NCBI RefSeq assembly: GCF_964019385.1
Contig: NC_088654.1
Coordinates: 3,321,872-3,385,871 of the forward strand
DNA length: 64,000 nucleotides
Origin: Sycon ciliatum
Taxonomy: Eukaryota; Porifera; Calcarea; Leucosolenida; Sycettidae
Reading direction: 5' to 3'
A program made the position numbers and the translations under genes. This document shows positions 54,787 through 64,000 of the stretch, in pieces; position 1 is the stretch's first letter, and every line of letters begins with the position of its first letter. The notes below the pieces were generated by a model. It did not search any database, was not told where the DNA came from, and saw only the letters and a list, made by a program, of their open reading frames with translations.

Positions 54787-56097
54787 TAGTCATCGGCGGA
54801 TAATGCCGGCATAATTTTGAGCATAATCACGGCTTTCTGAAAAATAGCAATGCCGAGCATAATTTAGTTGATCCTTCAGCATAACTGCTGCATAAAACCG
54901 CTAGGGCCTCAAAGGTCAACAGTTCACCGTCCAGAGTCCGTTGTTTGTTACAAAGGCAAGGGAATCCTCCTATACAAAGAGATCTACACCCTGGACTCGG
55001 GAGGGAGTCGTACCATACCACGGTATATATCTGGCACGGCTCCGTGAAAGGGCCTGATCTACACTGTGAATGTAACAGATGTCTAATGTTTAGGGCGTCA
55101 AAGGTCAAAGGTTCACAGTCCAGAGTTCTATTATTTCTGTACATAATTATGCTTGTACATGTATTGATGTTGCAGTGCCTACATGTATTAAATTTTGTAT
55201 TTTTCAATATTTAACTTTAAGGATTTCCCAAAGGCTTTGGGCCTGTCGAGGGGATCTCCTGCAAGAAGAATGAAATGGCAACTTTATGTGGAGGGAGCAG
55301 TTAATCGAGGATAGGCTAAGGAAATAGATCGAAGCGTACAAAATCTGGTGATTAAGGAGTTGGGATACCGTCAGTCCGTCACTCCCCCCGGTCCGTCAGT
55401 GTAATGAATATATCGGCGAAAATGCCGATAGAGAGAATGCTTGAATTCGGGGAGGCTGGTTATAGAGGTAAGAGAAGGCAGTAGGCAATTCCATAGCATT
55501 GCAGCTTTGTTGGAAAAGAGAGAAGAAAAACACCTACCGTGATAATTGATGTTAAGTTTGTTTGGTCTTCTTGGACTTGAAGACAATGAAAGGTGAAATG
55601 TTGGATGTGTTCTGGAGATATATGGATAAGTTAAAATAGAGTAACAAGAGCTGATACTTGTCTGCGAAAGTGCAAGGACTCTAAGTCACAAAGGGCGTTT
55701 AACTGGGATTTCGTTTCGCATCTATCTACATTGACTTTTTTACGTAGCAAATACTTCCTAGCCACTCTGGCTTGTAAAATATTTAAACACTCCAGCTCAG
55801 CTTTGGTGATGGCATAGGACCAAGCCGAGGTGGCGTGTTCCAGGGCAGGTCGGACAAGACCATTATTATAGAAGTAGCTGTATCCTGGTTCCTTATCCAT
55901 AGCTGAGACTAGATCTTCCTTGCAGTTTTCTCCGGAAGTGCACATTTGATCCCGAGTACACATTCTATACATTTTAATGAAAGAGCACAGTGTCAAGAAG
56001 CATAATTTGAGCATAATTTAGTGATTTTCAGAGCATATTGCTAGCATACTGAAAAGCATAATCCGTGGGATTTTCGAGCATTATCCGCCGACGTCTA
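54787..56097. mobile_element. hAT-like element, 1.3 kb, carrying LINE sequence
   Basis: Inverted termini tag(t/a)c(a/g)tcggcggataatgc; perfect 8-bp TSD gtgtcggc (54779-54786, 56098-56105). Subterminal agcataat motifs on both arms, and a 50-bp direct repeat with tcaaaggtcaa at 54908 and 55098. No transposase; the only coding remnant is a LINE RT piece. Confidence 0.9.
55371..56014 (-). pseudogene. LINE RT C-terminal fragment inside the hAT-like element
   Basis: Minus-strand frames NNGLVRPALEHATSAWSYAI, LNILQARVARKYLLRKK and SLHFRRQVSALVTL, then after a frameshift SSSPRRPNKLNINYHGRCF and LWNCLLPSLTSITSLPEFKH. Same family as 33344-34009 but diverged and frameshifted. Confidence 0.75.
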
Positions 56098-56105
56098 GTG
56101 TCGGC

Positions 56106-56837
56106 AGGAAATGTTTTATGGCGATCAGGAAACGTTTTTCACATCGAAATCAGTGGTTACCCTTTGAAATTGAGATGTTCAAACAGCGAATTTTCTACGT
56201 TGAAATGAAGTTGTGTTCCTCTGTGTGTCTCGGTGTGTCGTCAAGGCTGTATTCGTTAACCGTAAGCATAAGGAGAAAGTTGCCGTTGTACGCGCTCTTG
56301 TGTGTAGTATGTGTGCCGCGTTCAGTTGCTGTCTAGTATGAGATATTGGTACATGTAGCTGGGCTGGTGGTGCGTATTGCCTTGATGTGGATCACCTAAC
56401 TCGTGGACTTCTCAAGCCCGTCGAAACGCATGCCGTTTTAGATGTATGGTCTCGTCACGGGTGTGTGTGTGTGTGTATGTGTGTGTGTGTGTGTGTTGTG
56501 TGTGACTGTGTGTGTGTGTGCATGTGTGCGTGTGTGTGTCAAAATGCATGCCGTTTCAGATTTATGGTCTCGTGGTGTGTGTCTGTGGTAGGGACTGGCG
56601 GATTCTGCTCGAAATTGTGGCAGATTCTGCTCGAAAAGCAGTGAAATTGGCAGAACCATACAAACCTTATGGCGGGCAATTCCTCGAATTCTGCTCCATT
56701 TCTTTATCCACATACCAAACATGCATGAACCTTACCAGAAAAAGTACCGAATTCTGCCAATTTTTCTGCCGGCAGAATCCGCCGGACCCTAGGCTAGGGG
56801 GGGGGGAGTGTTTGTGTGTGTGTGTGTGTCCGTGTGT

Positions 56838-56936
<99 letters not shown>

Positions 56937-57715
56937 TCTGTCTGTCGCGCTCACAATATCTCGTTTTCTGCTTATGAAGCTACATGTACATGTATGTGTT
57001 ATTTGTAGAAGATTACAATGTAGAGGTGTTTGTCTGCTTTGCACTCCTCTCTGCTTGGCCTGCATTATCCATAAATTTATTAGTACTGGTTTTTGCTCTT
57101 CACACGTACACGTACCCCCCCCCCCCCACACACACACAAACAAACACACACACACGCGCACGCATGCTTATGTATACGGTTTCAGTTTGAAAAATGCAAA
57201 GTGTCCTGTACATGTTTGACTCTGATGCAATCACACGAACTTCAACGGCCTATGCATATACCATGCACGCGTCACTTCTCCTTTGAGGAAAGAAAACCAA
57301 AGCATATCAATGCAATCACATACATGTATACAAACTTTTAAAAGTGAGTGAATGTACAACGTACGTTTGTCTTGTATATGCTGTGTGTCACTTTGCTCTG
57401 GGCATGGAAATTCTGTCGTATTCGCGAGTTGTCGTTATACACGATGTGGTTACTGTATCAGAGAAGTTGACTGTATGTGAATGTACAAAGTACGTTTGTC
57501 TTGTTTATGCTGTATGTCACTTGCTCGGCCACCCGTGTTGCGTTCTCTCTGTTTCGGCTATTGCTACTGCACTGTTCTAGCCAGAAATTAGTGTTGATAG
57601 GGAAACCGAGTGCGAACCTGGCTAGGCTTTGTAGGTGAGGTACTCTCATATGTGCGTATCCGTGCTCGTTTGTATTCCTCCGACGGTGTGGCACACACAT
57701 GTGATGTAGGCGAAG
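56106..57715. other. Microsatellite-rich spacer
   Basis: (GT)n at 56459-56540 and 56811-56935, poly-C plus (CA)n at 57113-57158, and a diverged direct repeat gaatgtacaa(c/a)gtacgtttg at 57350 and 57480. No supported gene. Confidence 0.6.
56589..56791. mobile_element. 203-bp hAT-like MITE, copy 3, inverted
   Basis: Reverse orientation relative to copies 1 and 2 and also exactly 203 bp. The left half carries a duplicated gattctgctcgaaa that differs from the others. Its 8-bp flanks do not match, so the TSD is lost. Confidence 0.8.
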
Positions 57716-58195
57716 GCGAATGACTGTTGGGACATTCTTCCAAAACATGACGTCACAGAATTCGTAAAAAAAAGACAACTTTTGTCGCAAGCGGCTAGCC
57801 TGTCGCAAGCGCGAGACTCATCATGGGCGCGCTCGAGCTGCGAAGCGCGACACGCGAGCGAGCGCGACCCAAACTGTGTCACGTGCACGTGTGTGTCGAA
57901 TCTGACCGTCATTATGATCGCCTTCGATTATTTATTTTCGTTCTACTCGGCGACAATTCCAAAAATCAGTGCCATTGGCTTTAGCTTTGCCCTTGAACTT
58001 GAAATCTCGTGCCTTATTCTTTCCTGGGGACTGGTGTTGGATATTGAACGGGCGGGGTGACCGCCGGGATGATGGATGAAGGAGATGATGGCCTAATCTT
58101 GGCTGCGCGCATTCTCATTTTCGCGTGGCCTGCCACTAGTGTTTGATTCACTAAGGGTGTCACAGGCATAGCTGGAGGAAGAAAGGTGATGTGAA
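57716..58195 (+). repeat. Left arm of a roughly 470-bp inverted-repeat pair
   Basis: Starts cgaatgactgttgggac and ends agctggaggaagaaaggtga. It is the inverse of 63100-63563 with roughly 93-95 percent identity. Contains tgacgtca at 57749-57756. The short reading frame within it is not clearly coding. Confidence 0.9.
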
Positions 58196-58489
58196 CTTCA
58201 GAAGTTCTGCCATCGCAGCACTGTATAGAGGGCCATTAGAGGCTGTGTAGGCTGTATGTTTGATTTAGCTGTATTTAGCTCAGTGCTGAGCTTGCCGCTG
58301 ACCACACCACAGGTAGCATATTGAGTATTATTTACATTATCCATATAACTTGAACCGCTCTGTGAGCGGTTCTGAAAAACCTTTACTGACGCTGCCCCGT
58401 CGTAAAAGTAAGACATTAAAACTGGCTCATTGTACCCCCAAATGTGAACTGATCCACCTAAATCGCAAATGACGTGACCCGAACGCAAC

Positions 58490-59400
58490 AGTAGCACGAG
58501 GGTGCACTTGTGGTGTGCCGCAGGGCTCTGTACTAGGACCCATGCTGTTCTCCATATACACCAGAGATATCCCCTCGGAATCTGCGCCGGCATCATCACT
58601 GCAGTTTGCGGATGACATCGCCCTGACATGTGCAAGACGGACAGCGCAAGAGGTGTCTGATGCGCTCAGCTTGGCTGCTACCTCCCTCTCAAGTTGGCTG
58701 GACGCTCGTGGTCTTGTATTAAATGCAAAGAAGAGTAATGTATTGGTTTTTACCAGCAGCAGTGGGCAGCCGCCGGACGTGGGTGTACGCTGTCGAAATG
58801 ATGTGCTTCCGCACACCACCAGCGCGAAATACCTCGGCGTCTTAATCGATGAACGAATGACCTGGCAACCGCAAGTTGACCGGTGCATCTCACGCACTGC
58901 TAGGAAGATCGGTAGTCTGTGGCGGGCGCGACGCTGCCTCACTCTAGCTAGTCGAAGCAAGTACTTCCTATCTGTCATCATGCCGGATTTGATATATGGA
59001 TCGTCAGCATATGGCTCCGGCTTGACCCACAACCAGCTAAACCGCTTGCAGGTGGCCCAAAACCGCGCAGCAAGGGCGGTGTTCGGACGACCACGATTTA
59101 CCAGGGCCAGTGATCTCTTGGAGAGGCTCTCTGTTTATCGCATGGACGAGGTATATCGCCAGAAACTGCTCGTGCTGGTATGGCGGTGCGTTCATAACCG
59201 TGCTAGTCCTGCTCTGCAGGCACTGTTTGTTCGCAACTGCGGACCAACTTGCCTTCAGCGCAGTCTGGGCCTACAACAACCAATAGCCAGAAGCCGACCA
59301 GGCCAATGCCGACCGGCATCTCGCGGTTGCCTGTTATGGAACCATATACCTGACACGGTGCGAGCTATGGGCAACATCCCAGCTACACAAACACGCGGAT
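58490..59400 (+). pseudogene. 5'-truncated LINE, RT from the palm onward
   Basis: Begins CTCGVPQGSVLGPMLFSIYT, then LQFADDIALTCARR (catalytic Asp pair), LNAKKSNVLVF, AKYLGVLIDERMTWQPQVD, IMPDLIYGSSAYGSGL and LLWNHIPDTVR. Open through to about 59390, after which sequence turns to acacgcacac repeats. Closest to LINE-2 among the elements here. It lacks the first catalytic Asp. Confidence 0.85.
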
Positions 59401-60011
59401 GCACACGGTACACGCACACATACGCACATGCACACGACACAAACAGGAAATTCTTCATGTAAAATGCCATGCAAAGCAGTGGCCACCGTACTTTTAAAAG
59501 GAAGTCAGTTGTGGAACAAAATAATTCAACTACAACGTGTAGACAAGCTGACGGCCAAAGCACAACATAGCAAACATGACATTTGCCCAAGGATTGCAGT
59601 TTGCAGACCACGCCATGGAAGCAGCGAATACAGAATGTAATATCATACAAAGTGACAAGCAAAGAAGTGGCCACCATACACACCAGAAACTTGCAGAAAG
59701 TCACATATCCAACAGATGGAAAAGTGAACAGCAATCTGGTACAGCCCACACAAGACAAAGCTGACCTGATACTTGTCCCAGGATCGCAAGTGGCAGATCC
59801 TTTTCAATGCATAACATGCAGGTGTACGTTACACGCATGGACAAAATCTGACCGTGTCGCCAGCATACAATGTCATCACATATATACCCCACAAGTTACA
59901 CACATGCACAGTAGAAGCACAATGAAAGCAATGGAAAAGTACGATGTGGTTGCTGAAGCATCTTCGCACTTCAAATTCAGACTTAAATGTGGTCGTCACG
60001 AGATGATATAC
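59401..60011. other. Spacer, likely KDM2 intron or 3' flank
   Basis: Two diverged copies of aagaagtggccaccata / aagcagtggccaccgta phrases (59478, 59663). No further KDM2 exon could be recognised on the minus strand. Confidence 0.4.
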
Positions 60012-60516
60012 CTGCAAGATACAAGATAGAAATGGCGGCGGCCGCGGCGATTGCAGCCTTGCGACGCCGCATTCTGGGACTAGCGGAGGACGGGCTGTCG
60101 GAAACGTGCGCTTTCTCAACGCGTGTGGACTTTGCCGGGGTGGCGTCGGCAACAGGTGGCTCTGGTGTTGCAACGCTCTCGGTCTCACACTTCGCATCAC
60201 TCGGCTCGGTAGCATCAGCAGTTGTTGTAGCAGTGTGGGAAGTATCGCTCTCTTCTTTCTCCTTGCCGCTAGTACTTGTGTCCATGGCAGTGTCAATGGT
60301 GGTGTCCATTGCAATGTCGATGGTGTTGTCCACAGTATCTATGGCGTCCATGCCGATGTTGTCCATGACGATGGTGCCAGTGGGTGTGATGGTGGTACTG
60401 TCATCAGGCTTGTACCCGTGAAACTGTTCCAGGTAGTAACGCAGAGAGTGCGCGTACTTGTCCAGTGCGTATCACATGAGCTGCGTGAAGAAGGGAAAGC
60501 GGAACTTCTGCGGAAC
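60012..60516 (-). CDS. KDM2: KDM2-like JmjC demethylase exon, with in-frame TGA
   Basis: Acceptor tcttatcatgcag, phase 0, then VPQKFRFPFFTQLM-stop-YALDKYAHSLRYY. It aligns with the helical end of the KDM2 JmjC domain, where family members have a Trp at the stop (PFYYEMCWYVLERY in vertebrate KDM2A). TGA occupies 60472-60474. The frame then stays open for over 150 codons through an acidic Thr/Asp-rich linker (DTVDNTIDIAMDTTIDTAMD) and a basic MRRRKAAIAAAAA stretch. The donor cttgcag/gtatat at 60011 is tentative. The CxxC, PHD, F-box and LRR regions of full KDM2 are not visible. Confidence 0.75.
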
Positions 60517-60570
60517 CTGCATGATAAGACACGAAGGGAGTCATAGTGGAACAAAGTGAAGTATACGGAG

Positions 60571-60614
60571 ATGGAGAGAGAGAGATGGAGAGAGTGAGAG
60601 AGAGAGAGAGAGAT

Positions 60615-60663
<49 letters not shown>

Positions 60664-60720
60664 CAGAGAGAGAGGCAGAGAGAGAGACAGAGAGAGAGGC
60701 AGAGAGAGACAGAGACACAT
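60571..60720. repeat. (GA)n microsatellite in a KDM2 intron
   Basis: About 150 bp of GA with scattered GC, in the 361-bp intron 60517-60877. Reading frames here are artefacts. Confidence 0.95.
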
Positions 60721-60877
60721 ACACACACAGTTCCACGGAAACATCGATGAACGACGTAGGAACATAACAAAACAGAAACCTTCATGCACAACTCCAAGCC
60801 TTGGAAAGCTCACACAAGGCATTGGCGTGGTAGAGTTGTAGAAGAGATGACAGACATGCACACCACAGCTCACGTAC

Positions 60878-60993
60878 CTTAGTAGTTTCTTCAATGTCCG
60901 CCTCGGCAAGCTGACCGCTTATGTTGAAACTGTGCAGAAAGTTTCCACCAAACACTAGCGAATCCACAGGAGTGTGAACTGCATGAATCCAGC
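60878..60993 (-). CDS. KDM2: KDM2-like JmjC demethylase exon with the distal iron ligand
   Basis: 116 bp. Acceptor cgttgacag, phase 2, donor actaag/gtacgt, phase 0. Encodes [20 protein letters not shown] then [18 protein letters not shown]. In KDM2 enzymes, which use Fe(II) and 2-oxoglutarate to demethylate H3K36, the His in GGNFLHSFN is the third iron ligand; it is present here. Match to the KDM2 subfamily ([17 protein letters not shown]) is closer than to KDM7. Nuclear chromatin function is inferred from the family. Confidence 0.93.
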
Positions 60994-61147
60994 CTGTCAA
61001 CGAACAAACATACACACACCAGTGTTGCCACATCACTTTGGCCAAATATCAGTAGGATGAAAAAATAAAATGCATCATCTGGGGGCTTTTTGCCCCCAGA
61101 CCCCCATCATAGTAACCCCAGTATACACATGCACACAAAGTGCACTG

Positions 61148-61824
61148 TTAAAGGGAATGTATACCCTAAAATCACATTTTCACCAGTTGTAGTCTTCGGG
61201 GTGCTGAGTCGAATGGTCTTGGTCCGAGGAAGCTGAGACGCTCCCTTCCTCCTTATGTTGTAGTCTTTTAGACGCTGAGTCATGGTTGAACAAGCGGTCA
61301 CGTGCTCCCGCGTACACCAGTCACCTGGTCACCGTGCCTGCAGGGTACGACTTACTAGCCTGTTTGACCTTTTTTTGGTGCAGTCCTGTCACTCGAGTTG
61401 AACTCGAGTTGAACCTTGGTGTGAAAGTTATCGCCTGCTGGCGCGGTGACCAGGTGAGTTGGGCACCCTGGAGCACGTGACCGCTTGTTCAACCATGTTC
61501 GATTGGGAATAAAGGAGGAACGCTGCATCGCAGCCTTTTTCGGACCAAAACTAGTCGACTCAGCGTCCAAACGACTACAACACATGGGCCAATAGCGGTC
61601 ATCTGTGCTTTTATAAGAACAACATGGCGCTTTTAGTGACATTTTGCATACAAATCCCCATCTAGTAGGGCGCAGTAACCCAGTTTCGGTGGAAGTGCGC
61701 GAGTTCGATTGGGAAAAAAGAAGGAAGGGAGCGTCGCAGCTTCCTCGGACCAAGACCATTCGACTCAGCACCCCGAAGACTACAACTGGTGAAAATTTGA
61801 TTTTAGGGTATACTTCCCCTTTAA
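61148..61824. mobile_element. TTAA-flanked MITE in a KDM2 intron
   Basis: Inverted arms of about 100 bp (aggg(g)aa(t)gtataccctaaaatca, ttcaccagttgtagtcttcg), flanked by TTAA (61148-61151, 61821-61824). A second inverted pair inside (gaacaagcggtcacgtgctc and inverse) makes a nested fold-back. piggyBac-type target. Confidence 0.88.
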
Positions 61825-62124
61825 AAAATCACGGGTCTGCGTGAAACTCAGATTGAGCTATCAGATTTTCCCCCGAGACAGAATAATGATTTCACTTACA
61901 GCACCATAGGAGAGAGCAATGAAAACAAACACGATGACCAGTAAGAGCAAAAATCTGGAACATGACTTCTATTATGTTCTAATTTAGTTCTAAACGAAGC
62001 ATAACGTCAGAACGGGACATTTTCATGTCTGTTGTCGGCAGGAAAAGGTCAATTGTCGGCGGGTCGTGAAATGCCACCAAAATCAGCAGGCTACTGACAT
62101 GTCGGCAGGTGTGGCAGCACAGAC

Positions 62125-62220
62125 ACAGACACACACACACACACACACAACCACACACACAAATACACACGCACGTACACATGCACACACGTACACACAC
62201 AAACACACACACACATACAT

Positions 62221-62254
<34 letters not shown>
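62125..62254. repeat. (CA)n microsatellite, KDM2 intron
   Basis: CA with TACA/GCA interruptions; another CA/CATA tract lies at 62341-62420. Reading frames are artefacts. Confidence 0.95.
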
Positions 62255-62257
<3 letters not shown>

Positions 62258-62435
62258 TTACACCTTCAAACAGCCGAGCCTGTTGGCCCGTTGACCCAAC
62301 ACAATCAGGCATAAAGGCACCAACCAACCAAACTAGCTGGCACATACATACACACACACACACTTACACACACACACACACACACACATACATACATACA
62401 TACATACATACACACACTTACACAATCTCACTCAC

Positions 62436-62589
62436 CAGTAGGAATGACAAAAGTCCAGCCTGGTTTCAATTCGACGCGGGCACACTTCTCGACCATGTCA
62501 CCCAGGAATATATCCTGCTGTTTACCCGACAACACCCACTGCTCATAGATCTGAAGATTGATTGGGGTCGGTGGAATCAGCCAGAAAAC
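62436..62589 (-). CDS. KDM2: KDM2-like JmjC demethylase exon
   Basis: 154 bp. Acceptor ttgtgcactgcag, phase 0, donor cctactg/gtgagt, phase 1, joining codon GGC with the next exon. Encodes [40 protein letters not shown] and [12 protein letters not shown], the central beta-strands of the JmjC jelly roll. SGKQ-DIFLGD and the F-V/F-IP-S/T-G strand are KDM2 hallmarks. The upstream exon with the HxD iron ligands must lie beyond 64000 or is missing; it was not found in 62590-64000. Confidence 0.93.
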
Positions 62590-62605
62590 CTGCAGTGCAC
62601 AACAA

Positions 62606-62627
62606 ACACACACACACACACGCACAC

Positions 62628-62690
<63 letters not shown>
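62606..62690. repeat. (CA)n microsatellite next to a KDM2 acceptor
   Basis: On the gene strand it is (GT)n ending 17 bp before the acceptor AG of the exon at 62589. Length variation could affect splicing (inference). Confidence 0.95.
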
Positions 62691-62691
<1 letters not shown>

Positions 62692-62749
62692 CCGCATTGT
62701 AAACAGTACAGTTAGTCGCACCTTTTTACACTGAACCTCAACGGTAAAG

Positions 62750-62812
62750 AAGGGTTAGAGCACCGCTGCCCTCAAGTGAAGGCGCCTAGCTCGAGTCCTG
62801 GTGGCGCCAGTC
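62750..62812 (+). other. tRNA-derived SINE head (candidate)
   Basis: A box ggttagagcac, anticodon-arm-like tgccctcaagtgaaggc, B box agctcgagtcctg, then tggcgcca. Spacing and boxes match an RNA polymerase III tRNA-like promoter. The 5' acceptor half does not pair, so not a functional tRNA. Antisense to KDM2. Confidence 0.45.
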
Positions 62813-63099
62813 AATTTTTTCTTCAGACGTTTTCCCGTTTGCATCTTTCCCTCAACCAACGCTTTTTGGTGTAAATATAGTTTACTGCTTGCCGCAGAGG
62901 GGCTGAGGGCTAGACCCACAGGACACTTCTGATCATAACTCACTAGACCTAGTCTTTCTTAAACTTGCATTCATTAAACTGTGGTATAATGCGGGAAAAT
63001 CAATAAATTACAAAACATGTCACGTTCGGAAATTGTATTGGGTGGTCATCCCGTTTGACAAATGGTTGGGTTGATCTGCACTGTGCAACCGATTCTCTC

Positions 63100-63563
63100 A
63101 CCTTTCTACCTCCAGCTATGCCTGTGACACCCTTTGTGAATCTGCGAAACACTAGTGGCAGGCCACGCGAAAATGAGAATGCGCGCAGCCAAGTTTAGGC
63201 CATCATCTCCTTCATCCATCATCCCGGCGGTAACTCCGCCCGTTCAATATCCAACACCAGTCCCCAGGAAAGAATAAGGCACGAGATTTCAAGTTCAAGG
63301 ACAAAGCTAAAGCCAATGGCACTGATTTTTGGAATTGTCGAGTAGAACGAAAATTAATAATCGAAGGCGATCATAATGACGGTCAGATTCGACACACACG
63401 TGACACAGTTTGGGTCGCGCTCGTGTGTCGCGCTTCGCAGCTCGAGCGCGCCCAAGATGAGTCTCGCGAGCGCGACAGGCCGGCTAGCCGCTTGCGACAA
63501 AAGTTGTCTTTTTTTACGAATTATGTGACGTCATGTTTTGGAAGAATGTCCCAACAGTCATTC
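63100..63563 (-). repeat. Right arm of the inverted-repeat pair
   Basis: Reverse complement of 57716-58195, with differences such as the shortened ctcgtgtgtcgcg and gcgcgaca segments. The arms face each other across 4.9 kb holding a LINE and KDM2 exons. Confidence 0.9.
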
Positions 63564-64000
63564 GCGTATGCGAAGGGTATCCGGCATGTACGAACAGTGT
63601 GTGTGCATCTGCGGCACGCATGTTTGGGGTGTTTGTGCTCCACGTGCGCATGTAGGATCTAAACGTGTGTAACGCAAGCGTGTGGGGCACACCCATTACG
63701 TCTGCGGCACTGTGACATGGCCAGTATGTGATGTCCGACACGGGTGTGCAGGAGTGGCGCGTGGGCGTGTTCGCAGTGTGCACATCTATACTCAGGAGTG
63801 TTTTGGATCTGTGGAAAACACGTGAACTGAATACAGTGGAGTTAGTTTGAACTCTTGCGTGCTTTCTGTGCACAAATTTATCTAAGGAATTGAGTATGGT
63901 CAAGAAATGAGTCTGAAAAACCTGGAGCGCCATCGATTTTGCCATAACCATTACTCGAATGTCCAAGAGCAGGGTCGAGCGCAACCACATTGTCGAAAAT
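63564..64000. other. End spacer
   Basis: No supported gene; a minus-strand frame over 63514-63990 lacks recognisable motifs. Confidence 0.4.

Noticed and set aside
57782..58060. 92-residue frame in the left inverted-repeat arm
   Set aside because: The right arm has indels that break the frame, so it is not conserved as coding.
62745..62815. Functional tRNA gene
   Set aside because: A and B boxes are good but the acceptor stem cannot be paired; called SINE-like instead.

Overview
The window is eukaryotic and almost certainly from an invertebrate animal. It has spliced host exons with GT-AG introns (one only 53 bp), a KDM2-type JmjC demethylase gene, many LINE reverse transcriptases, a Gypsy remnant, a small LTR retrotransposon, hAT-like, TTAA and TA-type MITEs, long GA/CA/GT microsatellites and frequent acatgt repeats. 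An RT family with a CCHC and restriction-like C-terminus, of the kind abundant in cnidarians and sponges, plus YqaJ-type coding debris, would suit a sponge, cnidarian or other marine invertebrate. The species cannot be fixed from sequence alone. There are no bacterial operons, CRISPR arrays or phage features.

Layout. 1-6160: a non-coding repeat (family A), an RT/RLE-like retroelement fragment, a deleted Gypsy element, a LINE fragment and a 283-bp tandem array carrying a MITE. 6160-15580: two minus-strand LINEs. The first is broken by three insertions, and the second keeps ORF1, endonuclease and part of RT. 15585-20718: a nearly complete minus-strand RT/RLE-like element with a plus-strand LINE inserted in it, abutting a YqaJ-type exonuclease fragment. 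20719-29330: sparse sequence with an inverted family-A copy, a hAT-like element holding a chimeric retro-insertion, microsatellites, and the 3' end of an unrecognised two-exon host gene (27865-28309, minus). 29331-41640: one copy of a roughly 2.7-kb composite repeat (D+A), stretched to 12 kb by at least ten nested insertions. These include a complete non-autonomous LTR retrotransposon with an unusual protein and an RT-bearing LINE. 41641-51426: MITEs, a LINE fragment, an almost intact APE-type LINE (45358-48375, one nonsense codon), and a minus-strand ORF made of four 46-residue repeats. 51427-54185: the least interrupted D+A copy, the key for reading the expanded one. 54186-57700: MITEs, a hAT-like element and GT repeats. 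57716-63563: a roughly 470-bp inverted-repeat pair enclosing a LINE fragment and three KDM2 exons on the minus strand. The last visible KDM2 exon has an in-frame TGA at a conserved Trp.

How it works together: the coding content is mostly transposon machinery, largely inactivated. Target-site duplications (TSDs) and restored reading frames let the order of insertions be read directly. The only convincing host genes are KDM2 and the small unknown gene at 28 kb. Element boundaries come from visual alignment of repeat copies and are good to a few bases where a TSD is quoted, and to tens of bases elsewhere.
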